DNA from: an uncultured Flavobacterium sp.
Lineage (GTDB): Bacteria; Bacteroidota; Bacteroidia; Flavobacteriales; Flavobacteriaceae
NCBI RefSeq assembly: GCF_937876455.1
Contig: NZ_CALFIG010000162.1
Coordinates: 1 to 8,411 of the forward strand
Length of the DNA stretch: 8,411 bases
Direction of reading: 5' to 3'
Shown here: positions 1 through 6,720 of the stretch, piece after piece
Layout: each line of letters begins with the position of its first letter
Position numbering within the stretch: the first letter of the stretch is position 1
The notes under the pieces: model-generated
What the model saw: only the letters and a program-made list of their open reading frames with translations
The model's database searches: none
Told to the model about the DNA's origin: nothing
Translations under genes and position numbers: made by a program

Positions 1-739
1 AAAAAGGTTTTTTTGATGTTTCTATATATTTTGTTAAATCTGAAGACAATTCTTCAGACGCTACTAATATAGCATCAGAATGAAGAATAGTTGCTTTCAT
101 TAAATTTTCATACGTAGGACTTTCATATAAAGCAATGGCGTCTTCTGGAAGATTATCAAAAGCTAATTTTTTGATAAGTTCCACGTCTAACGTGCCATCA
201 AATGACTGATTGTAAATTGAAGAAATGATTTTTGTGTCTTCAAAAATTCCTTCATCTTTATAGTAATGCTTTAAATAGACTGGTAAAAGCGAAGCCATCC
301 AACCATGCACATGAATAACATCAGGAACCCAATTTAGTTTTTTTACCGTTTCAACAACTCCTTTTGCAAAAAATATAGCACGTTCATCATTGTCAGGATA
401 TAACACTCCTTCTTCATCAGAAAAAGTGGCTTTTCTTTTAAAATATTCATCATTATCAATAAAGTAAACCTGAATTCTTTCTTTTGGAATAGAAGCTACC
501 TTAATTATCAAAGGCATATCCATATCGTTTACAACAAGATTCATCCCTGATAACCTAATCACTTCATGCAATTGATGTCTCCTTTCATTAATGTTACCAT
601 ATCTGGGCATAAAAATTCTAATTTGCCCTCCTAATTCATTAATAATTTTTGGCAACTCATATGATTGTAACGACACCTCATTTTCAGCCAAATATGGCAC
701 TACTTCAGATGATACATACAATATCCTCTTATCCGTCAT
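1..739 (-). CDS. Short GT5 glycogen/starch synthase-like protein (3' end cut by window edge)
   Basis: The frame is open from ATG (737-739) to the left edge, giving 246 residues with no stop. The N-terminus (K-R-I-L-Y-V-S-S-E-V-V-P, residues 4-15) matches the first beta strand of GT5 glycogen and starch synthases. Residues 142-150 (V-I-H-V-H-G-W-M-A) match their conserved His-x-His-Asp-Trp region, with Gly for Asp. The Lys-Thr-Gly-Gly loop that follows strand 1 and binds ADP-glucose is absent: A-E-N-E-V stands at 18-22. As I recall, flavobacteria carry a protein of about 270 residues of this type that consists of the N-terminal Rossmann half only; if so, about 20 residues are missing here. Full GlgA is near 480 residues, so a long form cannot be excluded from this window. 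The start fits the family and leaves about 100 bp to the divergent panC. Fold assignment is strong; glycogen synthase activity is doubtful. Confidence 0.85.
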   Translation of the reverse strand, partial: MTDKRILYVSSEVVPYLAENEVSLQSYELPKIINELGGQIRIFMPRYGNINERRHQLHEVIRLSGMNLVVNDMDMPLIIKVASIPKERIQVYFIDNDEYFKRKATFSDEEGVLYPDNDERAIFFAKGVVETVKKLNWVPDVIHVHGWMASLLPVYLKHYYKDEGIFEDTKIISSIYNQSFDGTLDVELIKKLAFDNLPEDAIALYESPTYENLMKATILHSDAILVASEELSSDLTKYIETSKKPF

Positions 740-774
740 AACTAAAAAATATTAGTATTTGTATTTTCAATTCG

Positions 775-782
775 CAAATTTA
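775..782 (-). promoter_or_regulatory. Candidate -7 promoter element for the GT5-like gene
   Basis: Read on the minus strand this is TAAATTTG, a full match to the Bacteroidota -7 consensus TAnnTTTG. It lies 35 nt before the ATG at 739. No clear TTG or TTTG is seen 17-23 nt upstream for the -33 element, and such motifs can occur by chance in AT-rich DNA. Confidence 0.35.
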
Positions 783-814
783 CAAATTTTTATGGACTTA
801 TGCACTAATAATAG

Positions 815-822
815 TAAGTTTG
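815..822 (+). promoter_or_regulatory. Candidate -7 promoter element for panC
   Basis: TAAGTTTG matches TAnnTTTG in full and lies 19 nt before the panC ATG, so the leader would be short. It is divergent from the element at 775-782, so the 740-841 spacer plausibly carries two back-to-back promoters. No good -33 TTTG is visible. Confidence 0.45.
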
Positions 823-841
823 CAATTCATTTAGACTTGAC

Positions 842-1687
842 ATGCACTTATTTAATACAAAAAATGCTTTGCAAACTTTTCTAGAATCTCTACGAAAAGG
901 AAGAAAAATTGGTTTCGTACCCACAATGGGGGCTTTACACGAAGGTCATTTATCTTTGCTTAAAAAATCTTTACTTGAAAATGATTTTACCGTACTTAGC
1001 ATTTTTGTAAATCCAACCCAATTTAACAACCTTGAAGATTTACATAACTATCCGAGAACATTAGAGAATGATTTGAAATTAGTTTGCGAAATCTCTTCAA
1101 ATATAATTGTCTACGCACCATCGGTTGAGGACATTTATGAAGGTAAAATGCAATCTTTTCACTATGATTTTGATGGATTAGAATTTCAGATGGAAGGTAA
1201 ACATCGACTAGGTCATTTTGATGGGGTGGGCACTATTGTGAAAAAATTATTTGAAATTGTTTTACCTCAAAATGCTTATTTTGGCGAAAAAGATTTTCAA
1301 CAGTTACAAATCGTAAAAAAATTAGTTGAAAAGCACCACCTCAATGTAACCATTATAGGTTGCCCCATTCACAGAGAACCTAATGGCTTAGCTATGAGTT
1401 CAAGAAATGAACGACTTTCGGAAAAAGCAAGAAAAGAGGCTGCTATTATATTTCAAACACTAACTGAAGCGAAACAGTTTTTTCAAACTCACACTATTCA
1501 AGAAACAACAACATGGGTGGAGAGTATTTTCAATTCAAATTCAAACTTCACATTAGAGTATTTTACCCTTGCAGACGAACAAACTTTAATGCCAATTGAT
1601 GAAAAAATAGCAGCTCAAAAATATAGAGGTTTTATTGCTGTATTTATTGAAAATATCCGACTTATTGACAATCTACCTTTTTATTAA
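842..1687 (+). CDS. panC: Pantothenate synthetase (pantoate--beta-alanine ligase)
   Basis: This cytoplasmic enzyme joins pantoate and beta-alanine using ATP (with AMP and PPi released) to make pantothenate, the precursor of coenzyme A. Its 281 residues are the normal length. Family motifs are intact: P-T-M-G-A-L-H-E-G-H at 27-36 (the HIGH-like nucleotide-binding motif), F-V-N-P-T-Q-F at 55-61, F-G-E-K-D-F-Q-Q at 147-154, and R-E-P-N-G-L-A-M-S-S-R-N at 178-189, which ends in the KMSKS-like loop. The ATG at 842 places the first motif where the family has it. The next gene, panD, supplies its beta-alanine substrate. panB, which makes the pantoate precursor, is not in the window. No Shine-Dalgarno sequence is seen, as is usual in this phylum. 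Confidence 0.97.
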   Translation: MHLFNTKNALQTFLESLRKGRKIGFVPTMGALHEGHLSLLKKSLLENDFTVLSIFVNPTQFNNLEDLHNYPRTLENDLKLVCEISSNIIVYAPSVEDIYEGKMQSFHYDFDGLEFQMEGKHRLGHFDGVGTIVKKLFEIVLPQNAYFGEKDFQQLQIVKKLVEKHHLNVTIIGCPIHREPNGLAMSSRNERLSEKARKEAAIIFQTLTEAKQFFQTHTIQETTTWVESIFNSNSNFTLEYFTLADEQTLMPIDEKIAAQKYRGFIAVFIENIRLIDNLPFY

Positions 1688-1717
1688 AAAACCTATTATT
1701 TTTTTAAATCATTTATT

Positions 1718-1725
1718 TAACTTTG
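1718..1725 (+). promoter_or_regulatory. Candidate -7 promoter element abutting the panD start
   Basis: TAACTTTG matches TAnnTTTG in full and ends only 4 nt before the panD ATG at 1730. If used, transcription would begin at or within a few bases of the start codon, giving an essentially leaderless mRNA. No obvious TTG lies at the -33 distance, where the sequence is mostly T and A. panD may also be read from the panC promoter. Confidence 0.4.
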
Positions 1726-1729
1726 CAAC

Positions 1730-2080
1730 ATGCAAATACAAGTAGTAAAATCTAAAATACACCGTGTGTCGGTGACTGGTGCCGATTTAAATTATATTGG
1801 CAGCATTACTATTGACGAAGCTTTGATGGAAGCCTCTAACATAATTGAAGGAGAGAAAGTACATATTGTTAACATAAATAACGGCGAACGTTTAGAAACA
1901 TATGCCATTAAAGGTCCAAGAAATTCTGGCGAAATTACACTGAATGGTCCAGCTGCGAGAAAGGTACACAGAGGAGATATTATTATTATTATCTCTTATG
2001 CGTTACTTGATTTTGAAGAGGCTAAAACATTTAAACCGTGGTTAGTTTTTCCTAACGAAAAAGACAATTCGCTTACGTAA
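1730..2080 (+). CDS. panD: Aspartate 1-decarboxylase (pyruvoyl enzyme precursor)
   Basis: PanD converts L-aspartate to beta-alanine for pantothenate synthesis in the cytoplasm. It is made as a proenzyme that cleaves itself between Gly24 and Ser25, and the new N-terminal Ser becomes the pyruvoyl cofactor. The cleavage site Y-I-G-S is at 22-25. Other residues known to matter in the family are present: Lys9, His11, Arg54, Thr57, Tyr58 and Asn72 (in N-G-P-A-A-R). Its 116 residues are slightly shorter than the E. coli protein (126) because the C-terminus is reduced. The ATG at 1730 fits the family exactly. It follows panC by 42 nt and precedes the membrane-protein gene by 2 nt. Residues 84-88 are five Ile in a row, coded by four ATT triplets and one ATC; this strand is Ile/Val-rich in the family anyway. 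Confidence 0.97.
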   Translation: MQIQVVKSKIHRVSVTGADLNYIGSITIDEALMEASNIIEGEKVHIVNINNGERLETYAIKGPRNSGEITLNGPAARKVHRGDIIIIISYALLDFEEAKTFKPWLVFPNEKDNSLT

Positions 2081-2082
2081 TT

Positions 2083-3048
2083 TTGAAAGCTTCTATTCGC
2101 AAAATTTTAAGTTTAATTATACCGCTCTTTCTAGGGTTAGGTATTATTTACTATCAATATACTACATTAAGTCCTGAAGAACTACAAAAAATAAAAATTT
2201 GTTTTCAAAAGGCGGATTATTTATACATCTATTTATCACTTTTTATTTCTCTTTTTGGCTATTGGTCAAGAGCTTATCGATGGAAATTTTCATTGAATCA
2301 TTTAGGCTATCAAACGCATTTTAAAAATGATTTTTTAACCGTTTGTGTGTCTTACTTAGTTAATCTAACTATTCCACGTTCAGGAGAAATTTCCAGAGCT
2401 GCACTACTTAAAAAATATGAAAACGTGCCTTTTGACAAAGGTTTTGGAACCATAGTAGCCGAAAGAATTGTTGATTTGTTACTATTCTTACTATTTGTTG
2501 GGTTAGCATTTGTTCTTCAATTTGAAAAACTGTACGCTTTTATTTGTGAAAAAATCTCTATTGAAAAAATTCTATTGTTTATAGCATTAGCCGTGTTAGC
2601 GGGTGTCGGATTTGTCTTTTTATGGATTTATGCCGAATGGAAAATTATTATCAAATTAAAAGAAAAACTTTCAGGTCTTTTAGAAGGCATGCAAAGTATT
2701 TATAAAATGAAAGACAAATGGAACTATATTTTTCATTCATTTTTTATTTGGTTTTCCTATTTAATGATGTTTTATGTAACCATTTATGCGCTACCAGAAA
2801 CAGCAAGTATGAGTTTTGACGTAGTCGTTATGGGATTTGTATTTGGTAGTATTGCCGTAGGTTTTACTAATGGCGGTCTAGGCGCTTACCCACTTGCTAT
2901 CGCGATGATTTTCTCATTATATGGCATTTCAAAAGACGTAGGAACCGCTTTTGGATGGCTAGTATGGACTTCACAAACGTTACTTACCATTTTTTTAGGA
3001 TTATCGTCTTATTTATTACTGCCTATTTTAAATAAAAAAATAAAGTAG
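2083..3048 (+). CDS. Lysylphosphatidylglycerol synthase TM-region (MprF flippase-like) membrane protein
   Basis: A 321-residue inner-membrane protein of the LPG_synthase_TM (PF03706) type, corresponding to the membrane half of MprF without the cytosolic aminoacyl-transferase domain. Several hydrophobic segments are visible, roughly at 8-24, 47-62, 85-97, 130-146, 162-182, 215-237, 247-276 and 290-315. Family signatures are P-R-S-G-E-I-S-R-A (98-106), E-R-I-V-D-L-L (127-133) and G-G-L-G-A-Y-P (264-270). Homologues are thought to move or sense lipids, but the substrate cannot be read from sequence. The start is TTG at 2083: an in-frame stop at 2053-2055 and the lack of any in-frame ATG until residue 203 rule out alternatives that keep the first helix. 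It sits 2 nt after panD and is probably translated from the same message. A link to pantothenate synthesis is not implied. Confidence 0.88.
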   Translation: MKASIRKILSLIIPLFLGLGIIYYQYTTLSPEELQKIKICFQKADYLYIYLSLFISLFGYWSRAYRWKFSLNHLGYQTHFKNDFLTVCVSYLVNLTIPRSGEISRAALLKKYENVPFDKGFGTIVAERIVDLLLFLLFVGLAFVLQFEKLYAFICEKISIEKILLFIALAVLAGVGFVFLWIYAEWKIIIKLKEKLSGLLEGMQSIYKMKDKWNYIFHSFFIWFSYLMMFYVTIYALPETASMSFDVVVMGFVFGSIAVGFTNGGLGAYPLAIAMIFSLYGISKDVGTAFGWLVWTSQTLLTIFLGLSSYLLLPILNKKIK

Positions 3049-3079
3049 TAACTTGCTAATCTATTTTAAACCCAAAAAA

Positions 3080-4222
3080 ATGAAACTTAAACTCATCTTA
3101 GTTTTTGCATTCACTACGTTATTCACATTCAGTCAAAAAGTAGAGGAAGTTATTGAATCAAAAAAATTAAATGAAAAACGTAATTTTAGTGTTTTACTTC
3201 CTACATCATATGAAAAAAATGTAGACAAAAAATATCCCGTTCTTTATCTTTTAGATGGAGAATATTTACTAGATCCTTTTTCAGGAATTTTAAAATACGG
3301 CGCCTATTGGGACGATTTACCTGAAATGATAATCGTTGCTATCCATCAAAATTATGGCGAAACACGCTTTAATGATAGTACGTATGATGATGATGGATTT
3401 CCAACAAAAACAGGAGCCAGCTTTTTCGAATTTATAGGCTCTGAACTTATTCCATTTGTAGAAAAAAAATACCGTACCCTTCCTTTTAGAATGATTGCGG
3501 GACACGACACAACAGCAGGATTTATAAATTGCTATTTGTACAAAGATGAACCGATTTTTAATGCCTATATTAGCATTTCTCCTGAAATGGCACCTGAAAT
3601 GGAAGATCGCCTTGCAGACCGATTAACTTCTTTGCCAAAACGAATTTTTTATTACCACGCCACTTCTACAGGTGATTTAGAAGAAATTCAAGAAAATACA
3701 AAAAAGGTAGATGATGTGGTAAAAAACAATAAAAAACCAAACCTAAATTACCTCTATGAGGTATTAAACAATACGTCACATTATTCGCTAGTAGCTAAAG
3801 CTATTCCCAACGCTTTATATTTTATTTTTGAAGGATATCAACCCATTTCAAAAGCAGAATTCAATGATAAAATTCTCACGCTAGAAGGTGGATATGCAAA
3901 ATACTTGATTGATAAATATGTAGCAATTGAGCAAAAATTTGGGTTACAAGTACAACCGCGCCTTTCAGATTTTAAAGCTATTGAGGCAGCTATTTTAAAA
4001 AACAAAGCCTATGCCGAATTAGAAGCACTTTCTGATTACGCTAATAAACAATATCCAAAAACCATGTTAGGCACCTATGAAAAAGCTTTGTTTTACGAAA
4101 AAACAGGTGATATTACTAAAGCAATTAAAGAATATCAAAAAGGCTATTCACAACAAGAAATTGGTCACTTAACAAAAAATTACTTATTGGAACGTGCAGA
4201 CGCGCTAAAACAATCCAAATAA
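3080..4222 (+). CDS. Secreted esterase-D/Fes-type alpha/beta-hydrolase-fold protein with helical TPR-like tail; catalytic Ser replaced by Asp
   Basis: From ATG 3080 the product is 380 residues. The N-terminus is a signal peptide (M-K-L-K, hydrophobic core to residue 17, likely cut after Ser18 before Gln19), so it is exported. An in-frame TTG at 3053 would add nine residues before this signal and is less likely. Residues ~25-250 follow the esterase-D/enterochelin-esterase family (PF00756): Y-P-V-L-Y-L-L-D-G near 53-61, F-I-G-S-E-L-I-P-F-V-E and K-Y-R before the nucleophile elbow. That elbow reads A-G-H-D-T-T-A-G (140-147), with Asp143 where the family has Ser. A His in the expected late position remains (His234, S-H-Y-S). 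Residues ~280-380 are helical, with a TPR-like repeat near 325-356. It lies 31 nt after the membrane-protein gene and 1 nt before radA. Fold is confident; activity is uncertain. Confidence 0.82.
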   Translation: MKLKLILVFAFTTLFTFSQKVEEVIESKKLNEKRNFSVLLPTSYEKNVDKKYPVLYLLDGEYLLDPFSGILKYGAYWDDLPEMIIVAIHQNYGETRFNDSTYDDDGFPTKTGASFFEFIGSELIPFVEKKYRTLPFRMIAGHDTTAGFINCYLYKDEPIFNAYISISPEMAPEMEDRLADRLTSLPKRIFYYHATSTGDLEEIQENTKKVDDVVKNNKKPNLNYLYEVLNNTSHYSLVAKAIPNALYFIFEGYQPISKAEFNDKILTLEGGYAKYLIDKYVAIEQKFGLQVQPRLSDFKAIEAAILKNKAYAELEALSDYANKQYPKTMLGTYEKALFYEKTGDITKAIKEYQKGYSQQEIGHLTKNYLLERADALKQSK

Positions 4223-4223
4223 T

Positions 4224-5585
4224 ATGGCTAAACTTAAAACCTCTTTTTATTGTCAAAATTGCGGTACCAACTTTTCCAAATGGTTAGGTCAATGTACGTC
4301 TTGTAAGCAGTGGAATACAATTGTTGAAGAACTCATTCAAAAGGAGGATAAACAAAGCTGGCGTTCACAATCAAGTGAATCGAAAAAAGCGCCTAAACCT
4401 TTACGCATAAATGAAATTAGTGCCAACGAAGAAATTCGAATGAATACCACTGATCAAGAATTAAATCGTGTCCTAGGAGGCGGATTGGTTCCTGGTTCTT
4501 TAACTTTATTAGGCGGCGAACCAGGAATTGGAAAAAGTACTTTATTATTGCAAATTTCATTAAAATTACCTTATAAAACACTTTATGTTTCGGGTGAAGA
4601 AAGTCAAAAGCAAATAAAAATGCGTGCCGAAAGAATGGTACATCAAAGTGAAAATTGCTTCATTTTAACAGAAACGAAAACACAAAATATTTTTAGACAA
4701 ATTGAAGAAATAGAACCAGAAGTGGTAATTATTGATTCTATTCAAACGTTACAAACAGACTATATTGAATCTTCAGCAGGAAGTATTTCTCAAATTAGAG
4801 AATGTACTGCCGAACTCATTAAATTTGCAAAAGAAACCAATGTACCTGTTATTTTAATAGGACATATCACAAAAGACGGCACCATTGCAGGACCAAAAAT
4901 TTTAGAACACATGGTCGACACTGTATTGCAATTTGAAGGTGACCGCAACCACGTATATCGTATTCTTCGTTCCTTAAAAAACAGATTTGGTTCTACTGCC
5001 GAATTAGGAATCTACGAAATGCAAGGCAATGGCTTACGAGAAGTTGCTAATCCATCAGAAATACTCATTTCAAACAAAGACAATTATCTTTCTGGCACAG
5101 CAATTGCAACAACTTTAGAAGGCATGCGTCCTTTAATGATAGAAATTCAAGCCTTAGTAAGTTCGGCGGTTTATGGCACGCCCCAACGTAGTACTACAGG
5201 ATACAACTTAAAAAGGCTGAATATGATATTGGCCGTATTAGAGAAAAGAGCCGGATTTAGATTAGGTGCTAAAGATGTGTTTTTAAATATTACAGGAGGC
5301 ATTACGGTTGATGATCCTGCGATTGACTTGGCTGTAGTGGCAGCTATATTGTCTTCTAATGAAGACATAACAATTGATAAAGATTTTTGCTTTGCAGGAG
5401 AAGTAGGTTTAACAGGAGAAATAAGACCTGTAAACCGCGTAGAACAACGCATACAAGAAGCAGAAAAACTAGGTTTTTCAACCATTTTTGTTTCTAAACA
5501 TAATAAAATCTCACCAAAAGAGTTTAAAATTAATGTGCGTTTGGTAGCCAAAATTGAAGACTTGGTAAGTGAATTGTTTGGCTAA
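4224..5585 (+). CDS. radA: DNA repair protein RadA (Sms)
   Basis: RadA is a RecA-like ATPase that helps process recombination intermediates, driving branch migration with RecA; it acts on DNA in the cytoplasm. All domains are seen in 453 residues, the usual length. They are a C4 zinc finger (Cys10, Cys13, Cys24, Cys27), a Walker A motif G-E-P-G-I-G-K-S (98-105), a Walker B motif V-V-I-I-D-S (167-172), the RadA-specific K-N-R-F-G (252-256), and a C-terminal Lon-like domain from about 285. In the Lon-like domain D-P-A-I-D-L-A-V (364-371) stands where true Lon has its catalytic Ser; this is normal for RadA, which is not a protease. ATG 4224 is 1 nt after the preceding stop, and the stop is 1 nt from the convergent reductase stop. 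Confidence 0.98.
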   Translation: MAKLKTSFYCQNCGTNFSKWLGQCTSCKQWNTIVEELIQKEDKQSWRSQSSESKKAPKPLRINEISANEEIRMNTTDQELNRVLGGGLVPGSLTLLGGEPGIGKSTLLLQISLKLPYKTLYVSGEESQKQIKMRAERMVHQSENCFILTETKTQNIFRQIEEIEPEVVIIDSIQTLQTDYIESSAGSISQIRECTAELIKFAKETNVPVILIGHITKDGTIAGPKILEHMVDTVLQFEGDRNHVYRILRSLKNRFGSTAELGIYEMQGNGLREVANPSEILISNKDNYLSGTAIATTLEGMRPLMIEIQALVSSAVYGTPQRSTTGYNLKRLNMILAVLEKRAGFRLGAKDVFLNITGGITVDDPAIDLAVVAAILSSNEDITIDKDFCFAGEVGLTGEIRPVNRVEQRIQEAEKLGFSTIFVSKHNKISPKEFKINVRLVAKIEDLVSELFG

Positions 5586-5586
5586 T

Positions 5587-6624
5587 CTATGGCGCCGGAT
5601 TAGGGATTAGCTCTTGTATTTTATCGATTTGTGCTAGTACGTCGTCTGTTAATCTTACCTCAAAAGCATTACAATTTTCTTCTAATTGAGCTATTGAAGT
5701 TGCGCCAATTATCGTTGACGTTACAAAAGATTGATGCTGCACAAAAGCAATAGCTAATTCGGTTAAAGTTAATTGTAAATCGTTCGCTAATTCTTGATAC
5801 AGCTTTGTAGCTTTAAAACAATTTTCATTTGTATAACGTGTAAACTGCGGAAACAATTTCATTCTAGAACCTTCTGGAAATCCATTTAAATATTTACCCG
5901 ATAAAAATCCAAACCCTAAAGGTGAATACGCTAATAAACCTACTTGCTCACGTATACAAATTTCAGAAAGCCCCACCTCAAACAACCGATTTAATAACGA
6001 ATAAGGATTTTGAATCGTTGCAATTCTTGGCAATCCATGTTTTTCACTTTCATTTAAAAATTTCATCAAGCCCCACGGATTCTCATTAGAAATACCGATG
6101 TGTTTAATTTTTCCTTGCTTTATTAACGCATCAAATACGGTTAATACCTCACAAATATTATCTTGCCATTGCGTATCTATTTTTTCTAAACCTCTTTTTT
6201 GAAACATATTCATGATACGCTCAGGCCAATGCAATTGGTACAAATCAATACAGTCAATTTGTAAATTTTTTAAACTCAATTCAACGGCTTCCGTTAAGCT
6301 TTTCTTAGAAAAATCTAATGGTTGTCTAATGTAATCCAAGCCTCTGTTTGGCCCTGCAATTTTTGTTGCAATAACTAAATCTTGGCGTTTGTGTTTGTTT
6401 TTTGCTAACCAAGTACCAATAAATTTTTCGGTACTTCCAAATATTTGTGCGTTACCTCCAATAGGATACATTTCGGCTGTATCAATGAAATTTATCCCTC
6501 TTTCAATGGCATAATCCAATTGAAAATGCGCTTCGGCTTCTGTATTTTGGTTACCAAAAGTCATGGTACCGAGACAAATTTTACTGACATTCAGCTCGGT
6601 ATATGGCAGTGTTGTGTAGTTCAT
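5587..6624 (-). CDS. tas: Tas-type NADP(H)-dependent aldo-keto reductase
   Basis: A 345-residue cytoplasmic (beta/alpha)8-barrel oxidoreductase of the aldo-keto reductase superfamily. The catalytic tetrad is visible: Asp48 and Tyr53 in F-I-D-T-A-E-M-Y, Lys88 in A-T-K, and His132 in Y-Q-L-H-W-P. Further family blocks are G-T-M-T-F-G (19-24), H-I-G-I-S-N (175-180), T-I-Q-N-P-Y-S-L-L-N-R (203-213) and L-A-Y-S-P-L-G-F-G (231-239). Length, these blocks and the C-terminal P-A-P closely resemble E. coli Tas (346 residues, by recall), whose physiological substrate is not firmly known. The symbol therefore marks the subfamily, not a proven role. ATG 6624 gives the family N-terminus (M-N-Y-T-T-L-P-Y). 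It appears to be a single-gene unit with its own promoter, lying downstream of a terminator hairpin. Confidence 0.93.
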   Translation of the reverse strand: MNYTTLPYTELNVSKICLGTMTFGNQNTEAEAHFQLDYAIERGINFIDTAEMYPIGGNAQIFGSTEKFIGTWLAKNKHKRQDLVIATKIAGPNRGLDYIRQPLDFSKKSLTEAVELSLKNLQIDCIDLYQLHWPERIMNMFQKRGLEKIDTQWQDNICEVLTVFDALIKQGKIKHIGISNENPWGLMKFLNESEKHGLPRIATIQNPYSLLNRLFEVGLSEICIREQVGLLAYSPLGFGFLSGKYLNGFPEGSRMKLFPQFTRYTNENCFKATKLYQELANDLQLTLTELAIAFVQHQSFVTSTIIGATSIAQLEENCNAFEVRLTDDVLAQIDKIQELIPNPAP

Positions 6625-6641
6625 TTTTAAATATTAAGTAG

Positions 6642-6649
6642 CAAAGATA
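6642..6649 (-). promoter_or_regulatory. Candidate -7 promoter element for the aldo-keto reductase gene
   Basis: On the minus strand this reads TATCTTTG, a full match to TAnnTTTG, with 17 nt to the reductase ATG. It lies just past the terminator hairpin of the upstream lipoprotein gene, which suits a new transcription unit. No clear -33 TTG is seen at 17-23 nt. Confidence 0.45.
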
Positions 6650-6674
6650 CAAAGTAGTAAAGTTAATTATAAAG

Positions 6675-6707
6675 AAAAAAGTCCAAAGAAATTCTTTGAA
6701 CTTTTTT
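6675..6707 (-). terminator. Rho-independent-type hairpin after the OmpA-lipoprotein gene
   Basis: The two arms, 6675-6690 and 6692-6707, are complementary over 16 positions except one. On the minus-strand transcript that one pair is G-U, so the stem is continuous; on the plus-strand transcript it is an A-C mismatch. The outer six pairs are A-T, so the 3' arm ends in a U run. The realistic core is CAAAG/CTTTG around a 5-nt loop. It lies about 50 nt past the lipoprotein stop and before the reductase promoter. The near symmetry means it might also stop plus-strand transcripts that read through the reductase gene. Confidence 0.7.
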
Positions 6708-6720
6708 AAAAATATAATAA

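Noticed and set aside
1974..1995. Inverted repeat GAGATA...TATCTC around an ATT triplet run in panD, considered as a regulatory hairpin or slippage site
   Set aside because: It codes for an Ile-rich beta strand typical of PanD, and the loop and stem are pure AT-rich coding sequence. No role beyond coding is supported.
3053..3079. TTG start that would lengthen the esterase-like protein by nine residues
   Set aside because: ATG 3080, preceded by an A-rich run, yields a clean signal peptide; the longer form puts a charged stretch in front of it.
3317..3505. A 62-codon minus-strand frame inside the esterase-like gene
   Set aside because: Short, Lys/Phe-rich, without family features, and fully covered by a real gene.
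5171..5551. A 126-codon open frame on the minus strand inside radA
   Set aside because: It lies wholly opposite a clearly real, full-length radA, has no recognisable domain, and its composition is what the complement of the radA codons would give.
6445..6630. A 61-codon plus-strand frame opposite the start of the aldo-keto reductase
   Set aside because: It is the complement of conserved catalytic-site codons of the reductase; no promoter or family match supports it.
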